Shown piece after piece: positions 49,601 to 59,106 of a stretch of DNA of 64,000 nucleotides (position 1 is its first letter; each line of letters begins with the position of its first letter). The position numbers were made by a program, and so were the translations under genes. The notes under the pieces are model-generated. The model was given only the letters and a program-made list of their open reading frames with translations. It made no database searches and had not been told where the DNA came from. The stretch comes from Cellulosimicrobium sp. Marseille-Q4280 (GTDB lineage: Bacteria; Actinomycetota; Actinomycetes; Actinomycetales; Cellulomonadaceae): assembly GCF_943181405.1 (NCBI RefSeq), contig NZ_CALPBY010000005.1, positions 1 through 64,000 of the forward strand, read 5' to 3'.

Positions 49601-50128
49601 TCACACGGTGATCGGAGGACGCTCCCACACCTGCACGGGCAGATCCTCCCGCCGAGCTCCGTTGTCGAGGTCCAGGGCCGCCAGCCACACCTCCCGTGCT
49701 CGCAGCCACGGGGTGCGCGACACCTTCTCGTCGCCGGACTCCGGAACGCTGACCACCCGCTCCCAGCATTCGGGCGGAAGGTCGCGCCACTCGACGTCCA
49801 GATGAACTGCGGCGTGTGCGTGCAGGTTGCGCAGCGCGCTGGGTGGCAGCGTGGCACCGAAGTCCACCGTGTCGAGTCCGTACGCCACCTCAGGATCCGG
49901 GCGCGCGCCGGTGCGTGCGAGCTCGATGGCACCGGCCAGCTCCCGGGCGTGATAGCCCACGTGCGCGACGACGTGCGCTCGGCTCCAGCCGGGCACGCGA
50001 GACGCGCCGTACAGGTCGACGTCGGAGAGCTCGTTGAGCTTGCGGGAGAAGTAGGCGGTCCCCCGTCGCGCCAGCAGGAGGTCGGACCTGATGCCGGGGT
50101 CGGTGACGCGGTCGGTACGTGCGGCCAT
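49601..50128 (-). CDS. Mycothiol-dependent maleylpyruvate isomerase
   Basis: A 175-residue protein of the DinB-like metal-binding family with the MDMPI landmark GWSRAHVVAHVGYHAREL near residues 47-64. In actinobacteria such enzymes use mycothiol to convert maleylpyruvate, the ring-cleavage product of gentisate, to fumarylpyruvate. It is the last gene of the gentisate operon, three bases after the dioxygenase gene. Length is shorter than the roughly 240 residues of the best-studied member, which carries an extra C-terminal domain, so the second domain appears reduced or absent. Confidence 0.86.
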   Translation of the reverse strand: MAARTDRVTDPGIRSDLLLARRGTAYFSRKLNELSDVDLYGASRVPGWSRAHVVAHVGYHARELAGAIELARTGARPDPEVAYGLDTVDFGATLPPSALRNLHAHAAVHLDVEWRDLPPECWERVVSVPESGDEKVSRTPWLRAREVWLAALDLDNGARREDLPVQVWERPPITV

Positions 50129-50131
50129 CGC

Positions 50132-51259
50132 TCAGCCTCGGCTGCCCGGCAGCAGGCGGCCCGACTCGGTGAGGTAGGTCCGCTGGAACTGCAGCCGCTC
50201 GACGATGGGGGCGTCGGAGAACCGGAAGAGGTCGAACTCCTCGCGCGCCTCGATCGACCACTCGGTCCACGAGGGCACGACGAACAGATCGCCCTTGTGC
50301 AGCTCGCGCTGCTCCCCGTCGAGCACGACCGCCCCCGAGCCCTCGAAGACCTGCCAGACGGACGAACCGACCTCGCGACGGGCGGCTGACCGGGCACCGG
50401 GCCGCAGGCGGTGGAACTCGCAGCGCATCGTCGGCAGGACGTCGCCGCCCGTGGTGGGGTTGGTGTACTTGATCGCCGCGTGGCCCTGCTCGACCGTGGC
50501 GGGGTGGCCCTCGTCCTCGAGTGCGAGCTGCTCGCGCAGCGCGGCGTCGGTGTGCTCCCACCGGTAGGCGGCGATCGGCGTGGAGACCTGCGGGCCCGGG
50601 GAGGACAGGGGCGTGAGCCCCGGGTGGGCCCAGAGCCGCTCGGAACGCGAGAACGGCGGGGACGCCTCGTCGGTGACGCGCTCCGAGCCGTACTCGAAGA
50701 AGCCGAGGTCGACGTCGTGGACGAAGGGGACGTCGAGGCCGTCGATCCACGCCATGGGCTGGTCGGTGTCGTTGTGGTGCCCGTGGAAGTTCCACCCCGG
50801 CGTCAGCAGCAGGTCTCCTCGGCTCATGCGGACGGGGTCCCCGTTGACGACGGTCCAGACGCCCTCCCCCTCCACGACGAACCGGAACGCGTTCTGCGCG
50901 TGTCGATGCTCGGGCGCGGTCTCGAACGGTCCCAGCCACTGGATGGCGCACCACAACGTGGGGGTGGCGTACGCGGTGGGGGCGAGTCCCGGGTTGGCCA
51001 GTCCGATGGCGCGGCGCTCACCGCCACGCCCGACCGGCACGAGATCGCCGGCTCGGCGGGCGATGTCGACCAGCTCGGTCCACCTCCACACGAACGGCAC
51101 CGCAGCCGGCTTGGGGACCATCGGCATGAGGTCGTTGGTCTGGGTCCACAGCGGCGCCGTGCTGTTGCGCTCGAAGTCCGCGTACAGACGGTCGAGCTCG
51201 GGGCCCGGTTCGGGCTGGCCGTCGTGGGCCTCGGGAAGAGTCTCGGGCTGCGTGCTCAT
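50132..51259 (-). CDS. Gentisate 1,2-dioxygenase
   Basis: A 375-residue bicupin Fe(II) dioxygenase that opens gentisate to maleylpyruvate. The N-terminal cupin carries the metal ligands in EHRHAQNAFRFVVEGEG (near residue 118) and LLLTPGWNFHGHHND (near 152-165); the C-terminal cupin holds SSVWQVFEGSGAVVLDG. Length and motifs are those of the family. It overlaps the transporter gene by four bases and is followed by the isomerase gene, so ring cleavage and isomerisation are coupled. Confidence 0.94.
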   Translation of the reverse strand: MSTQPETLPEAHDGQPEPGPELDRLYADFERNSTAPLWTQTNDLMPMVPKPAAVPFVWRWTELVDIARRAGDLVPVGRGGERRAIGLANPGLAPTAYATPTLWCAIQWLGPFETAPEHRHAQNAFRFVVEGEGVWTVVNGDPVRMSRGDLLLTPGWNFHGHHNDTDQPMAWIDGLDVPFVHDVDLGFFEYGSERVTDEASPPFSRSERLWAHPGLTPLSSPGPQVSTPIAAYRWEHTDAALREQLALEDEGHPATVEQGHAAIKYTNPTTGGDVLPTMRCEFHRLRPGARSAARREVGSSVWQVFEGSGAVVLDGEQRELHKGDLFVVPSWTEWSIEAREEFDLFRFSDAPIVERLQFQRTYLTESGRLLPGSRG

Positions 51260-52638
51260 GGCTGACCTCCTGAAGTAGTCGACGTCACGGTCCCGACGGC
51301 CTGTCCCGTCGAAGCGGGGCTGGCCACGGTGGCGTCAGGGGTGGCGAGCGGAACGCGGCGCAGCAGTGCGATCGCCGCTGCGCCCACGAGCATGGGGATG
51401 ACGAACAGGTAGTAGAGCTGGCCCGGCTCCCAGCCGGTGTCGAGCAGACGGCCGGCGACGATCGGCGAGACGATCGCACCGACCCGGCCGAGCCCGATGA
51501 TCAGCCCGACCCCGGTCGCCCGCGTGGCGGCGTCGTAGGACATCGGCCCGACGGAGAACATGCCGGCCATCGCAGCGCTGGTCGTGGCCCCGAGCGCGGC
51601 GGCAAGAGTGAAGGCCACGGCGAGCGATCCCATCGACGACGCGTAGCCGGCGAAGGCTGCGCCGGCGAGCACGAAGGCCGCTACCAGCGTCGGCCGGACA
51701 CCGACCCGTGATGCGACAGGGCCGAAGATCAGCGATCCGGCGATACCGCCCAGGCTGAACATCACCCCCGCCTGGACCCCGTCTCCCGGCAGGAAGCCGT
51801 TCAGGACGATCAGCTGCGGCGTCCACGAGTTCGCGAAGTAGAAGCCCGCCATGAGCATGAAGAAGGCGAGACCCAGGGCCAGGGTGACCAGGCCGGCCCG
51901 GCCCATCAGGACGGCGCTCCAGCGTGCCCTCGTCGTACGGGCCGCCGCCGGCGCGGGCAGCTCTGTCACGTGTGGGTGGCCGATGCGAGCGAGGATCGCG
52001 TTGAGGCGTTCCAGAGCTCGGGGAGGCCGACGACTGGTGAGGTAGTCGATCGACTCGGGCAGCACACGCCAGACCACGAGCATCAGCACCCCGGTCGCCA
52101 CGGCGCCGAAGGCGAAGACCGAGCGCCAGCCGAGGGTGGCGAGCAGGACGCCGGCGAGGATGCCCCCGAGGGTCCCGCCGATCGGCTGGCCAGCCGTGTA
52201 GAAGCTGATCGCCGTGGGCCGGTGGCGTGCGGAGGCGTACTCCGAGACGAGCACGTTGAGGCACGCCTGCAGCGTGCCGATCGCGAGTCCGGTCAGTACG
52301 CGCACGGCCAGGAGCATCTCGTAGCCGGTGGCGGCCGCAGACAGAGCCATCCCCAGGGTGATCACGGCGCCGCACGCCAGGACGGTGGTGCGACGTCCGA
52401 TCACGTCGGCGACCTGGGACACCAGGGCCGAGCCGATCGCCATGCCCAGCAGCGCGCTGCTCAGCAGCACGCCCAGCTGGCCGCCCGAGAGCTGCCACTC
52501 GTCCGCGATGGCCGAGCTGCTGAAGGCCAGGGCCAGCACGTCGAAGCCGTCGAGCATGTTCATCGCGACGCACAGAGCGACGACCGCGTACTGCGTCCGG
52601 CTCATCGGCGCGGACTGCACGCGTTGCGTGAGGCTCAT
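51256..52638 (-). CDS. Aromatic acid/proton symporter, major facilitator family
   Basis: A 460-residue twelve-helix transporter of the aromatic acid:H+ symporter group. The first helix contains NMLDGFDVLALAF, whose DGFD motif is required in PcaK/BenK-type proteins, and the loop between helices 2 and 3 carries VADVIGRRTT. It overlaps genes on both sides by four bases. Probably imports 3-hydroxybenzoate or gentisate for the surrounding pathway. Confidence 0.92.
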   Translation of the reverse strand: MSLTQRVQSAPMSRTQYAVVALCVAMNMLDGFDVLALAFSSSAIADEWQLSGGQLGVLLSSALLGMAIGSALVSQVADVIGRRTTVLACGAVITLGMALSAAATGYEMLLAVRVLTGLAIGTLQACLNVLVSEYASARHRPTAISFYTAGQPIGGTLGGILAGVLLATLGWRSVFAFGAVATGVLMLVVWRVLPESIDYLTSRRPPRALERLNAILARIGHPHVTELPAPAAARTTRARWSAVLMGRAGLVTLALGLAFFMLMAGFYFANSWTPQLIVLNGFLPGDGVQAGVMFSLGGIAGSLIFGPVASRVGVRPTLVAAFVLAGAAFAGYASSMGSLAVAFTLAAALGATTSAAMAGMFSVGPMSYDAATRATGVGLIIGLGRVGAIVSPIVAGRLLDTGWEPGQLYYLFVIPMLVGAAAIALLRRVPLATPDATVASPASTGQAVGTVTSTTSGGQP

Positions 52639-53522
52639 CGGCTGCCCTCCCCGGCCAGCGAGCCGATCCGCCCCTGGGGCCGGGCGTCGTACGCGACGGC
52701 GTGACGAGCCGTCACGCCGACCTCGAGCGAACCGACCGAGTCGATCTCCACCCGGACGCGATCGCCGTCGGCGAGCGGGCCGACGCCTGCCGGCGTTCCC
52801 GTCAGGACGACGTCTCCGGGCTCCAGGGTCATCACCGACGAGGCGTAGGAGATGAGCTGCGGCACCGAGAAGAGCAGCTCGGCCGTGCTCGTCCTCTGCC
52901 GCAGCTCACCGGAGACCCAGCACCGCAGGGCGAGGTCGTCGGGGTCGGAGATCTCGTCGGCGGTCACGAGCCAGGGGCCGAGCGGCGTGAAGGTGTCGAA
53001 CGACTTGCGGGTGGAACGGTCCTCGGTCGAGCGCAGGCTGATGTCGAGCCCGCACGTGTACGCGAAGACGTGGTCCAGGGCGTCGTCCGTCGAGACGTGC
53101 CGGGCCGTGCGTCCGATGACCAGGGCGAGCTCTCCCTCCTGGTCGGTGCGCTTGTCGTGATACGGCAGCTGGACGTCCTGGCCCGGCCCGACGACCGAGG
53201 TCCCGGCCTTGAGGAAGACGCCGTAGTCCGCGATGGACTTCTGCTCGGCCATCTCCACCTTGTGGTCGAGGTAGTTGACCGGCGCAGCCACGATCTTGCG
53301 GGGCCTGCGCAGCGGCGCGGACAGACGCCCGAGATCCAGAGCGGCGTGAGGGAACGCCCTCAGGTCGAGGGCCGCGAGCTCGTCCACGCCACGCCCGGCC
53401 TCCAGGAACGCTCCCCACGGTCCGGCGGGCCCCGGCTGCGGGGCGACGACGTCGCTGACGTCCACGGCCTCGTCGCCGATCACGATGACCGGGATGGTGT
53501 TGTCCAGCACTGCGAGTCTCAT
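52635..53522 (-). CDS. Fumarylpyruvate hydrolase, FAH family
   Basis: A 295-residue fumarylacetoacetate-hydrolase-family enzyme. Metal ligands are in the QEGELALVIGR stretch (ExE) and the downstream GLDISLRSTEDR segment; the C-terminal part holds LEPGDVVLTGTPAGVG. In this operon it should split fumarylpyruvate to fumarate and pyruvate, the last step of the gentisate route. It overlaps the transporter gene by four bases and lies 21 bases after the hydroxylase gene. Confidence 0.9.
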   Translation of the reverse strand: MRLAVLDNTIPVIVIGDEAVDVSDVVAPQPGPAGPWGAFLEAGRGVDELAALDLRAFPHAALDLGRLSAPLRRPRKIVAAPVNYLDHKVEMAEQKSIADYGVFLKAGTSVVGPGQDVQLPYHDKRTDQEGELALVIGRTARHVSTDDALDHVFAYTCGLDISLRSTEDRSTRKSFDTFTPLGPWLVTADEISDPDDLALRCWVSGELRQRTSTAELLFSVPQLISYASSVMTLEPGDVVLTGTPAGVGPLADGDRVRVEIDSVGSLEVGVTARHAVAYDARPQGRIGSLAGEGSR

Positions 53523-53543
53523 GGTGATCTCCGTCGATCGGGC

Positions 53544-54770
53544 TCAGGCGAGCGTCAGGGGTCGGGTGGGTGCGAGGCGCTCGGCGGCGGTACCCGCGTA
53601 GAGCCAGTCGGTGTACTCGCTGAGGTCGTCCGCGCGCTCGAGCAGGGCGTTGCGCAGCACCCGGGCCGCGCCGTCGGCATGACAGACCTCGCCGAAGAAC
53701 CGGGCGCGTCGCTGGACCTCGGCGGTCCGCGGGATCCTCGCCCGCGTGAAGCGCTCGAGGACCTGTGGCCAGTCGGTGGCACCGAGCGTCTGCTCGGCCA
53801 GGAGCTCCTCGAGCGTGCGGGCGTCCTCCAGCGCCTGGCAGCAGCCCTGAGCCAGGTACTGCAGCATCGGGTGCGCGGCATCGCCGGTCAGCACGACCCG
53901 ACCTGCCCCCCAGTGGTTCGCAGGCTCGCGGTCGAACAAGGGCCAGCGACGCTGGCGCCCCACGTGGGACACGGCCTCGCGCACGCGCGGATCGCACGCG
54001 GAGAAGACCTCTTCCAGCTCCTCGGGAGTGCCGTAGTCGGGCTCACCACGGTCGAACCCCGGCGAACGGAACGTCGCGACGACGTTGAGAACGCTGCCGC
54101 CCCTGAGCCGGTACTGGACGACGTGTGCGCCGGGCGCGACCCAGCACACCACGTCGTCGAGCGCGCGGGCGTCGGGAACGTCCTCGACGGGCACGGTTCC
54201 CCGGTAGGCGACGAAGCCCGAGGGGACCACCTCGTCGCCGACGATGTCCTGGCGCAGCACGGAGTGCAGACCGTCCGCGCCGAAGGTCACGTCCGCGCCG
54301 AAGGTCCGGCCGTCGTCGGTGCGCGCCAGCGTGCCGGCCTCGTCCTGGGTGACGTCGGCGATACGCGTCGAGGTCTCCAGGTCCACCCCGGCGTCCTGAC
54401 AGGCACGCAGCAGGATGGCGTGCAGGTCGGTGCGGTGGATGACCACGTACGGCGAGGCGTACCGGGCTCGGAAGCTGCCCGTGAGGTCGAGGGCCGCGAG
54501 CTCGTCGCCGGTGATCGCGTCCCGCAGGACGAGACGGCGGGGCTCGACGCCGACCGCGCGGACCTCGTCGAGCACGCCCCAGTCGGCAAGGATGCGGGTG
54601 GCGTTCGGGCCGAGCTGCAACCCCGCGCCGATCTCGCCGAAGGCGGGCGCCTGCTCGACCACGGTGACCGCCTGCCCGCTGCGTCTCAGGACGAGGGCGG
54701 CGGCGAGGCCTCCGATGCCTCCGCCGACCACCAGGGACGTCTCTGTCGGGACCACCACGTCGTGAACCAT
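53544..54770 (-). CDS. 3-hydroxybenzoate 6-monooxygenase-like FAD hydroxylase
   Basis: A 408-residue single-component flavoprotein hydroxylase. It has the FAD Rossmann motif GGGIGGLAAALVL (residues 16-28), GADGLHSVLR near 185 and the second FAD motif VLTGDAAHPMLQYLAQGCCQALEDA near 295-320. Placement at the head of a gentisate operon indicates hydroxylation of 3-hydroxybenzoate to gentisate; salicylate 5-hydroxylation by such enzymes is less usual. The ATG at 54770 is chosen for the family N-terminus. The IclR gene is divergent, 49 bases away. Confidence 0.9.
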   Translation of the reverse strand: MVHDVVVPTETSLVVGGGIGGLAAALVLRRSGQAVTVVEQAPAFGEIGAGLQLGPNATRILADWGVLDEVRAVGVEPRRLVLRDAITGDELAALDLTGSFRARYASPYVVIHRTDLHAILLRACQDAGVDLETSTRIADVTQDEAGTLARTDDGRTFGADVTFGADGLHSVLRQDIVGDEVVPSGFVAYRGTVPVEDVPDARALDDVVCWVAPGAHVVQYRLRGGSVLNVVATFRSPGFDRGEPDYGTPEELEEVFSACDPRVREAVSHVGRQRRWPLFDREPANHWGAGRVVLTGDAAHPMLQYLAQGCCQALEDARTLEELLAEQTLGATDWPQVLERFTRARIPRTAEVQRRARFFGEVCHADGAARVLRNALLERADDLSEYTDWLYAGTAAERLAPTRPLTLA

Positions 54771-54819
54771 GCCGGGGACCGTAAGCGCGACGGCGACGCT
54801 TGCGCGAGAATGTTCCGCT

Positions 54820-55611
54820 GTGAGGAATCTGCGCACCCACCCACCGCTGCCGGAACGCCCGTCGATCGCCGTGGAGTCCCTGGACCGTGGCTTGAGGCTG
54901 CTCCAGCTCCTGCGGGACTACGGCGCGCTGCGCGTCGCGGACGCCGCCCAACAGCTCGGCGTCTCGCGGTCCAGCGCTCACCGCCTGTTGCAGACCCTGG
55001 TGTTCCGGGGCTTCGCCGTGCAGAACGAGGCTCACGTCTACCTCCCGGGGCCCTCCATGGACGCAGGGCCGGCGCGCCTGGAGTGGACGCGCGACTTCCG
55101 CCGGCTGTGCCAACCGCATCTCGAGGTTCTGTCGCGGCGCAGTCGAGAGTCGGCGAACCTCATGATCCGCGTGGGTACGAACGTCCGCTTCCTCGTCACG
55201 GTCCGGGCTCGCACCGTCGAGGCGACGCACGACCGGGACGGCGTCGTCATGCCCGCCCACGAGGCATCGGGAGGAAAGGCGCTCCTGGCCGAGCTCACCG
55301 ACGACCAGATCCGAGAGATCTACACGGCGGGGCCCGCAGCAACCCTCACCGAGGCCGCCATGGCGAAGCTGCTCGGCGACGCGACGAGGGCCCGTGCCCA
55401 CGGCTACGCGGTCAACGTCGAGGAGACGGAACGTGGGGTCGCAGCGGTCGGGACCGCCGTCCACGACCGCTGGGGCACACCCGTCGGCGCCGTGACCCTC
55501 TCCACCCGGGCGGACCGGTTCGCGGAACGACTGCCCTCGACGTTGCTCCCGCTGCTGCTGGACTCGCGTGCACAGATCGAGCGAGACCTCGCCGACGTGG
55601 ACCTGACCTGA
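54820..55611 (+). CDS. IclR-family regulator of the gentisate operon
   Basis: A 263-residue regulator: winged helix-turn-helix at about 18-80 (VADAAQQLGVSRSSAHRLLQTL) and a GAF-like effector domain (about 90-255) with MPAHEASGGKALLAEL. The GTG at 54820 gives the usual spacing to the DNA-binding domain, though no ribosome site is visible, so the transcript may be nearly leaderless. It is divergent from the 3-hydroxybenzoate/gentisate operon and most likely controls it. An aromatic acid is the expected effector. Confidence 0.9.
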   Translation: MRNLRTHPPLPERPSIAVESLDRGLRLLQLLRDYGALRVADAAQQLGVSRSSAHRLLQTLVFRGFAVQNEAHVYLPGPSMDAGPARLEWTRDFRRLCQPHLEVLSRRSRESANLMIRVGTNVRFLVTVRARTVEATHDRDGVVMPAHEASGGKALLAELTDDQIREIYTAGPAATLTEAAMAKLLGDATRARAHGYAVNVEETERGVAAVGTAVHDRWGTPVGAVTLSTRADRFAERLPSTLLPLLLDSRAQIERDLADVDLT

Positions 55612-55627
55612 CGTCTGCGCAGCTCGG

Positions 55628-56614
55628 CTAGGCCTGGTCCAGCGTGCGTGCCGCACGCCGGAGCACGTCGCGCAAGAACTCGTGCTCGGGGTCGTGCGTG
55701 TTGACCGGGTGCCACCACATGGCCTCGACGAGCGACCCCAGGTCGACCGGCGACGCGACGGTGCGCACACCGGCCTCCGGGGAGAGCCGGCGCGCGAGCC
55801 GCTCCTGGAGCACCGCGACCCGACCGCTCCCCGCGACGAGGGCAGGCACGGTGAGGAAGTGCTCGGTGACCACTTCGACCCGCGGCTCGACGCCGGCCAT
55901 CCGCAGACGACGGGCGGCGGGTGTCGACGCCGTCGGGCTGTGGAACGTCATCACCCACGGGAGCTCGGTGAGCTGCTCGCGCGTCAGCTCCTCGCCCACC
56001 TCGGTGTTCGACGCGGCGACCAGGCACACCCACCGGTCGTCGTGGAGGTCTCTGTGCGGGAGGTCGGTCACGAACCCGTGCGGCAGGAGGATCAGGTCGA
56101 CGCCGACGAGGGCGTGCTCCGCGTCGTCGATGATGCTCGGCGTGTTCGCGGAGAAGTGCACCCTCATGCCCGGGGCCTCCCGCTCGAGCAGCTCGGTGAG
56201 CGGCGCCCCGAGGATCGCGACGCTGTAGTCGCTCGCGACGATCGTGAGCTGCCGCGTCGAGGAGGCCGGGTCGAAGACCGGCTCGGCGGCGAACACCCGC
56301 TCGACGCCTGCCAGCACGGTGCGTGTCCGTTCCCGGAGCTGCTGCGCGAGCGGCGTCAGGACGTACTCGTTCCCCCGTCGGCTCAGCAGCGGGTCGTCGA
56401 AGTGCCGCCGAAGCCGGGCCAGAGAGGCGGAGAGCGCAGGCTGGCTGAGCCCCATCTGCGCCGCGGCCCGGGTCACGCTGCGGTTCTGGAGCAGCGCGTC
56501 CAGCGCGACGAGCAGGTTGAGGTCGAGGTTCGTCAGTCGCGTCGAGGACACGGGGGGGCGTGACGACGGGTTCGACCGATCCGCATCCATGCGGTCGATG
56601 GGCACCATACGCAC
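55628..56614 (-). CDS. LysR-family regulator of the ring-cleavage operon
   Basis: A 328-residue LysR regulator of the NodD/LinR-like subgroup: helix-turn-helix [41 protein letters not shown] (described by positions about 28-68) and a C-terminal periplasmic-binding-like effector domain. The GTG at 56614 is preferred because GGAGGG lies six bases before it; the ATG six bases later is an alternative. It is divergent from the VOC dioxygenase operon and a T-N11-A dyad lies between them. Probably an activator responding to the aromatic substrate. Confidence 0.9.
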   Translation of the reverse strand: MRMVPIDRMDADRSNPSSRPPVSSTRLTNLDLNLLVALDALLQNRSVTRAAAQMGLSQPALSASLARLRRHFDDPLLSRRGNEYVLTPLAQQLRERTRTVLAGVERVFAAEPVFDPASSTRQLTIVASDYSVAILGAPLTELLEREAPGMRVHFSANTPSIIDDAEHALVGVDLILLPHGFVTDLPHRDLHDDRWVCLVAASNTEVGEELTREQLTELPWVMTFHSPTASTPAARRLRMAGVEPRVEVVTEHFLTVPALVAGSGRVAVLQERLARRLSPEAGVRTVASPVDLGSLVEAMWWHPVNTHDPEHEFLRDVLRRAARTLDQA

Positions 56615-56738
56615 ATCATGCCCTCCACTGCCCGCCGTCGGGCAGGACGGTGTCGGGATGAGCCAGCACGACGGAGCCGCTACCGACCTTTGACGGGCAG
56701 CCGAGGCGCGACCGCTTGGCACGCGACCCTCGTAGTCC

Positions 56739-56766
56739 TATCGATCGCGTCGATACCGCTTATCGA
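56739..56766. promoter_or_regulatory. LysR-type binding site
   Basis: TATCGA-N5-TCGATA (56739-56755) is a perfect dyad containing the T-N11-A form TCGATCGCGTCGA, followed by a third TATCGA half-site at 56761-56766. It stands in the 280-base divergent gap; the layout of a recognition dyad plus an extra half-site is that of LysR activators. The rest of the gap shows no other clear element. Confidence 0.75.
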
Positions 56767-56894
56767 CAACATCGTCTTCCCTGATGGATGCCGAGGACCC
56801 AGAGTGGTGCCAGGCCGCGCGGCGTTGCGCAACTCCTCAGGTGCGAATCGCGCCGCGCGGACCGGTGACGACCGACCCGAGAGGACGACGTTCG

Positions 56895-57923
56895 ATGACG
56901 AGCACGCACCTGGCACACCTCGCCCACCTGGAGATCGCCTCCCCCGACGTGGACGCGACGGCCGCCTTCTTCGAGAAGCAGTTCGGCCTGCGCCCTGTCG
57001 CGCGCGACGACGACGGCACCACCTACCTCCGGTGCTGGGGCGACTACTACCCCTACAGCCTCATCGTCTCCCCCGGCGCCGAGCCCGCCCTGGTGAACAT
57101 GGCCTGGCGCACCACCAGCGCCGACGCGCTCGAGACCGCGGCCGCGCGGGTGCAGGCCAAGGGCGTCGAGGGCACCTGGTACGACAAGCGCCAGGGACAC
57201 GGCCGCTCGTTCCAGTTCACCGGCCCCTACGGCCACACGATGGAGCTGTACTGGGACGTGCCCCAGCACTCCGCGCCCGCCGAGCTCACCTCGGTCTTCC
57301 CCGACCGTCCCGAGCGACGCAGCTCGCACGCCGCCGCCCCGCGGTTCCTCGACCACGTGACCATCGCCGCGAGCGACGTCAAGGGCTTCGCCGCCTGGTA
57401 CAGCGAGGTCCTGGGCTTCCGCGTCATGGCGTTCACCGAGCTGGACCACGCCGAGATCACGGTCTTCAGCGTGCTCACTACCAACGAGAAGTCGCACGAC
57501 CTCGGCGTCGTGCTCGACTCCTCGGACCGTGGCGGTCGCGTGAACCACATCGCGTTCTGGACCGACTCGGTGCAGGAGCTCCTCGTCGCCGCCGACGTGC
57601 TCATGGAGAACGGCGCCCACATCGAGTACGGCCCCAGCATCCACGGCATCGGAGAGCAGTCCTTCCTGTACTTCCGCGAGCCCGGCGGCATGCGCATCGA
57701 GCTGAACACCGGCGGCTACCGCAACTACGTCCCCGACTGGCAGGCCAACACCTGGAAGCCGTCGACGGGTTCCAACAGCATCTACCGCAACTCGGCCATG
57801 CCGATGTCCATGACCGAGTGCTTCCCGCCGGACGCCGGCAAGCCGTCGGCGACCGAGGAGGGCGTGCTCCCCGGCACCGAAGACGCGCTCGTCAACCCCT
57901 ACGCCCGCCACGGCCAGGGCTGA
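56895..57923 (+). CDS. Type I extradiol ring-cleavage dioxygenase (two VOC domains)
   Basis: A 342-residue catechol-2,3-dioxygenase-type enzyme with two VOC domains (about 8-120 and 155-275). The second domain holds the Fe(II) ligands: His in FLDHVTIAAS, His in VNHIAFW and Glu in MRIELNTGG. The full extradiol signature H-x7-L-Y-x2-E-P-x-G-x3-E is present before that Glu. The ATG at 56895 follows GAGGACGACG. It should cleave a catecholic ring next to its hydroxyl pair. First gene of a long operon. The natural substrate is unknown; a larger substrate than catechol is suggested by the downstream C-C hydrolase. Confidence 0.92.
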   Translation: MTSTHLAHLAHLEIASPDVDATAAFFEKQFGLRPVARDDDGTTYLRCWGDYYPYSLIVSPGAEPALVNMAWRTTSADALETAAARVQAKGVEGTWYDKRQGHGRSFQFTGPYGHTMELYWDVPQHSAPAELTSVFPDRPERRSSHAAAPRFLDHVTIAASDVKGFAAWYSEVLGFRVMAFTELDHAEITVFSVLTTNEKSHDLGVVLDSSDRGGRVNHIAFWTDSVQELLVAADVLMENGAHIEYGPSIHGIGEQSFLYFREPGGMRIELNTGGYRNYVPDWQANTWKPSTGSNSIYRNSAMPMSMTECFPPDAGKPSATEEGVLPGTEDALVNPYARHGQG

Positions 57924-57933
57924 GGCCCGCACG

Positions 57934-59106
57934 ATGTTCCAGTACTTCCCCGGAAACTACGTGTGGAACCTGTCCGTGAACCTGGCCCTGCAGATGGGCG
58001 GGCAGATCGGCGAGATCGACACCGTCTGCCGTCCCCTTCTCGACGCGGCCGCACAGGGTGATGACGCGGGCACGGTCGCGCTCATGGCCGCCTGGGAGGC
58101 CAAGGGCGACACGCTCGTCGAGCTCGCGGACGAGGACGAGGCCGCAGGGCACGAGCTGTCGGCCGGTGAGAAGCTCGCTCGGGCCGCGACCTACTTCCTG
58201 ACCGGCGAGCGGATGCAGGCAGCAGGCCACGCTCCGCGCGCCGCGTTGTACGCCAAGTTCCGCGACACGTTCGACCGCGGCACCCACCTGGCGCGCGAGA
58301 ACGCCGAGCGGGTGGAGATCCCCTACGCAGGCACGCACCTCGCGGGCATCCTCACCCACGCGCTGGCCCCGGACGGAACCAGGATCCAGGGTCCGAGTCC
58401 GCTGCTCGTCCAGGTGAACGGCCTCGACAGCACCAAGGAGATGCTCTACCGCACGGGACCGGCGGCGAAGCTCGCCGCCCGGGGCATCTCCAGCCTGTGC
58501 CTGGACCAGCCGGGAACCGGTGAGGCGCTGCGCCTGCAGGGTCTGCACGCCGTCCCGGAGGCCGAGAAGTGGGCGTCCGTGGTCTACGAAGCAGTGGCGG
58601 GCCGTGACGACGTGGACGCCGAACGGGTCGGTCTCCTGGGTGTCTCCCTGGGCGGCTACTACGCACCCCGAGCGGTCGCGTTCGAGCCCCGCTTCGCCCT
58701 CGGCGTCGCCTGGGGAGCCAACCACGACTGGCGCGCGGTCCAGCAGGCACGGCGTGCCCGTGAGGGCGAGCGACCGGTCCCCCACTACTGGGAGCACGTC
58801 CAGTGGGTGTGGGGCGCGAAGGATCTCGACGAGTTCTTCCAGATCGCGGAGAACGTCCACCTCGACGGTGTCCTGGACCGGATCCATGTGCCGTTCCTCG
58901 TGACGCACGGCGAGCACGACCGGCAGATCCCGCTCGAGTACGCCCACCGCACGTACGACCAGCTCACGTCGTCGCCCGATCGCGAGCTCGTGGTGTTCAC
59001 CGACCGCACCGGAGGCACCGCCCACTCCAGCGTGGACAACGGGTCGGTCGCCACGGATGTCATCGCCGACTGGGTCGCCGACCGGCTGGGCGGGAGAACA
59101 CGATGA
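57934..59106 (+). CDS. Alpha/beta hydrolase with helical N-terminal domain, probable C-C bond hydrolase
   Basis: A 390-residue hydrolase. A helical region (about 1-110, NLALQMGGQIGEIDTVCRPLLDAA) precedes the alpha/beta core with nucleophile Ser in GLLGVSLGGYYAPRA, Asp in HGEHDRQIP and His in GGTAHSS. This architecture recalls 2,6-dihydroxypseudooxynicotine hydrolase and FrsA-like proteins, which cut a C-C bond next to a ketone. Behind an extradiol dioxygenase it would be expected to split the ring-opened product. It overlaps the next gene by four bases. The comparison is from motif style and architecture; the reaction is inferred. Confidence 0.84.
   Translation: MFQYFPGNYVWNLSVNLALQMGGQIGEIDTVCRPLLDAAAQGDDAGTVALMAAWEAKGDTLVELADEDEAAGHELSAGEKLARAATYFLTGERMQAAGHAPRAALYAKFRDTFDRGTHLARENAERVEIPYAGTHLAGILTHALAPDGTRIQGPSPLLVQVNGLDSTKEMLYRTGPAAKLAARGISSLCLDQPGTGEALRLQGLHAVPEAEKWASVVYEAVAGRDDVDAERVGLLGVSLGGYYAPRAVAFEPRFALGVAWGANHDWRAVQQARRAREGERPVPHYWEHVQWVWGAKDLDEFFQIAENVHLDGVLDRIHVPFLVTHGEHDRQIPLEYAHRTYDQLTSSPDRELVVFTDRTGGTAHSSVDNGSVATDVIADWVADRLGGRTR

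Noticed and set aside
54800-54815. A possible IclR palindrome around GCGAGAATGTTCCGC
   Set aside because: Only about half of the positions are symmetrical; it is too weak to list as an operator.
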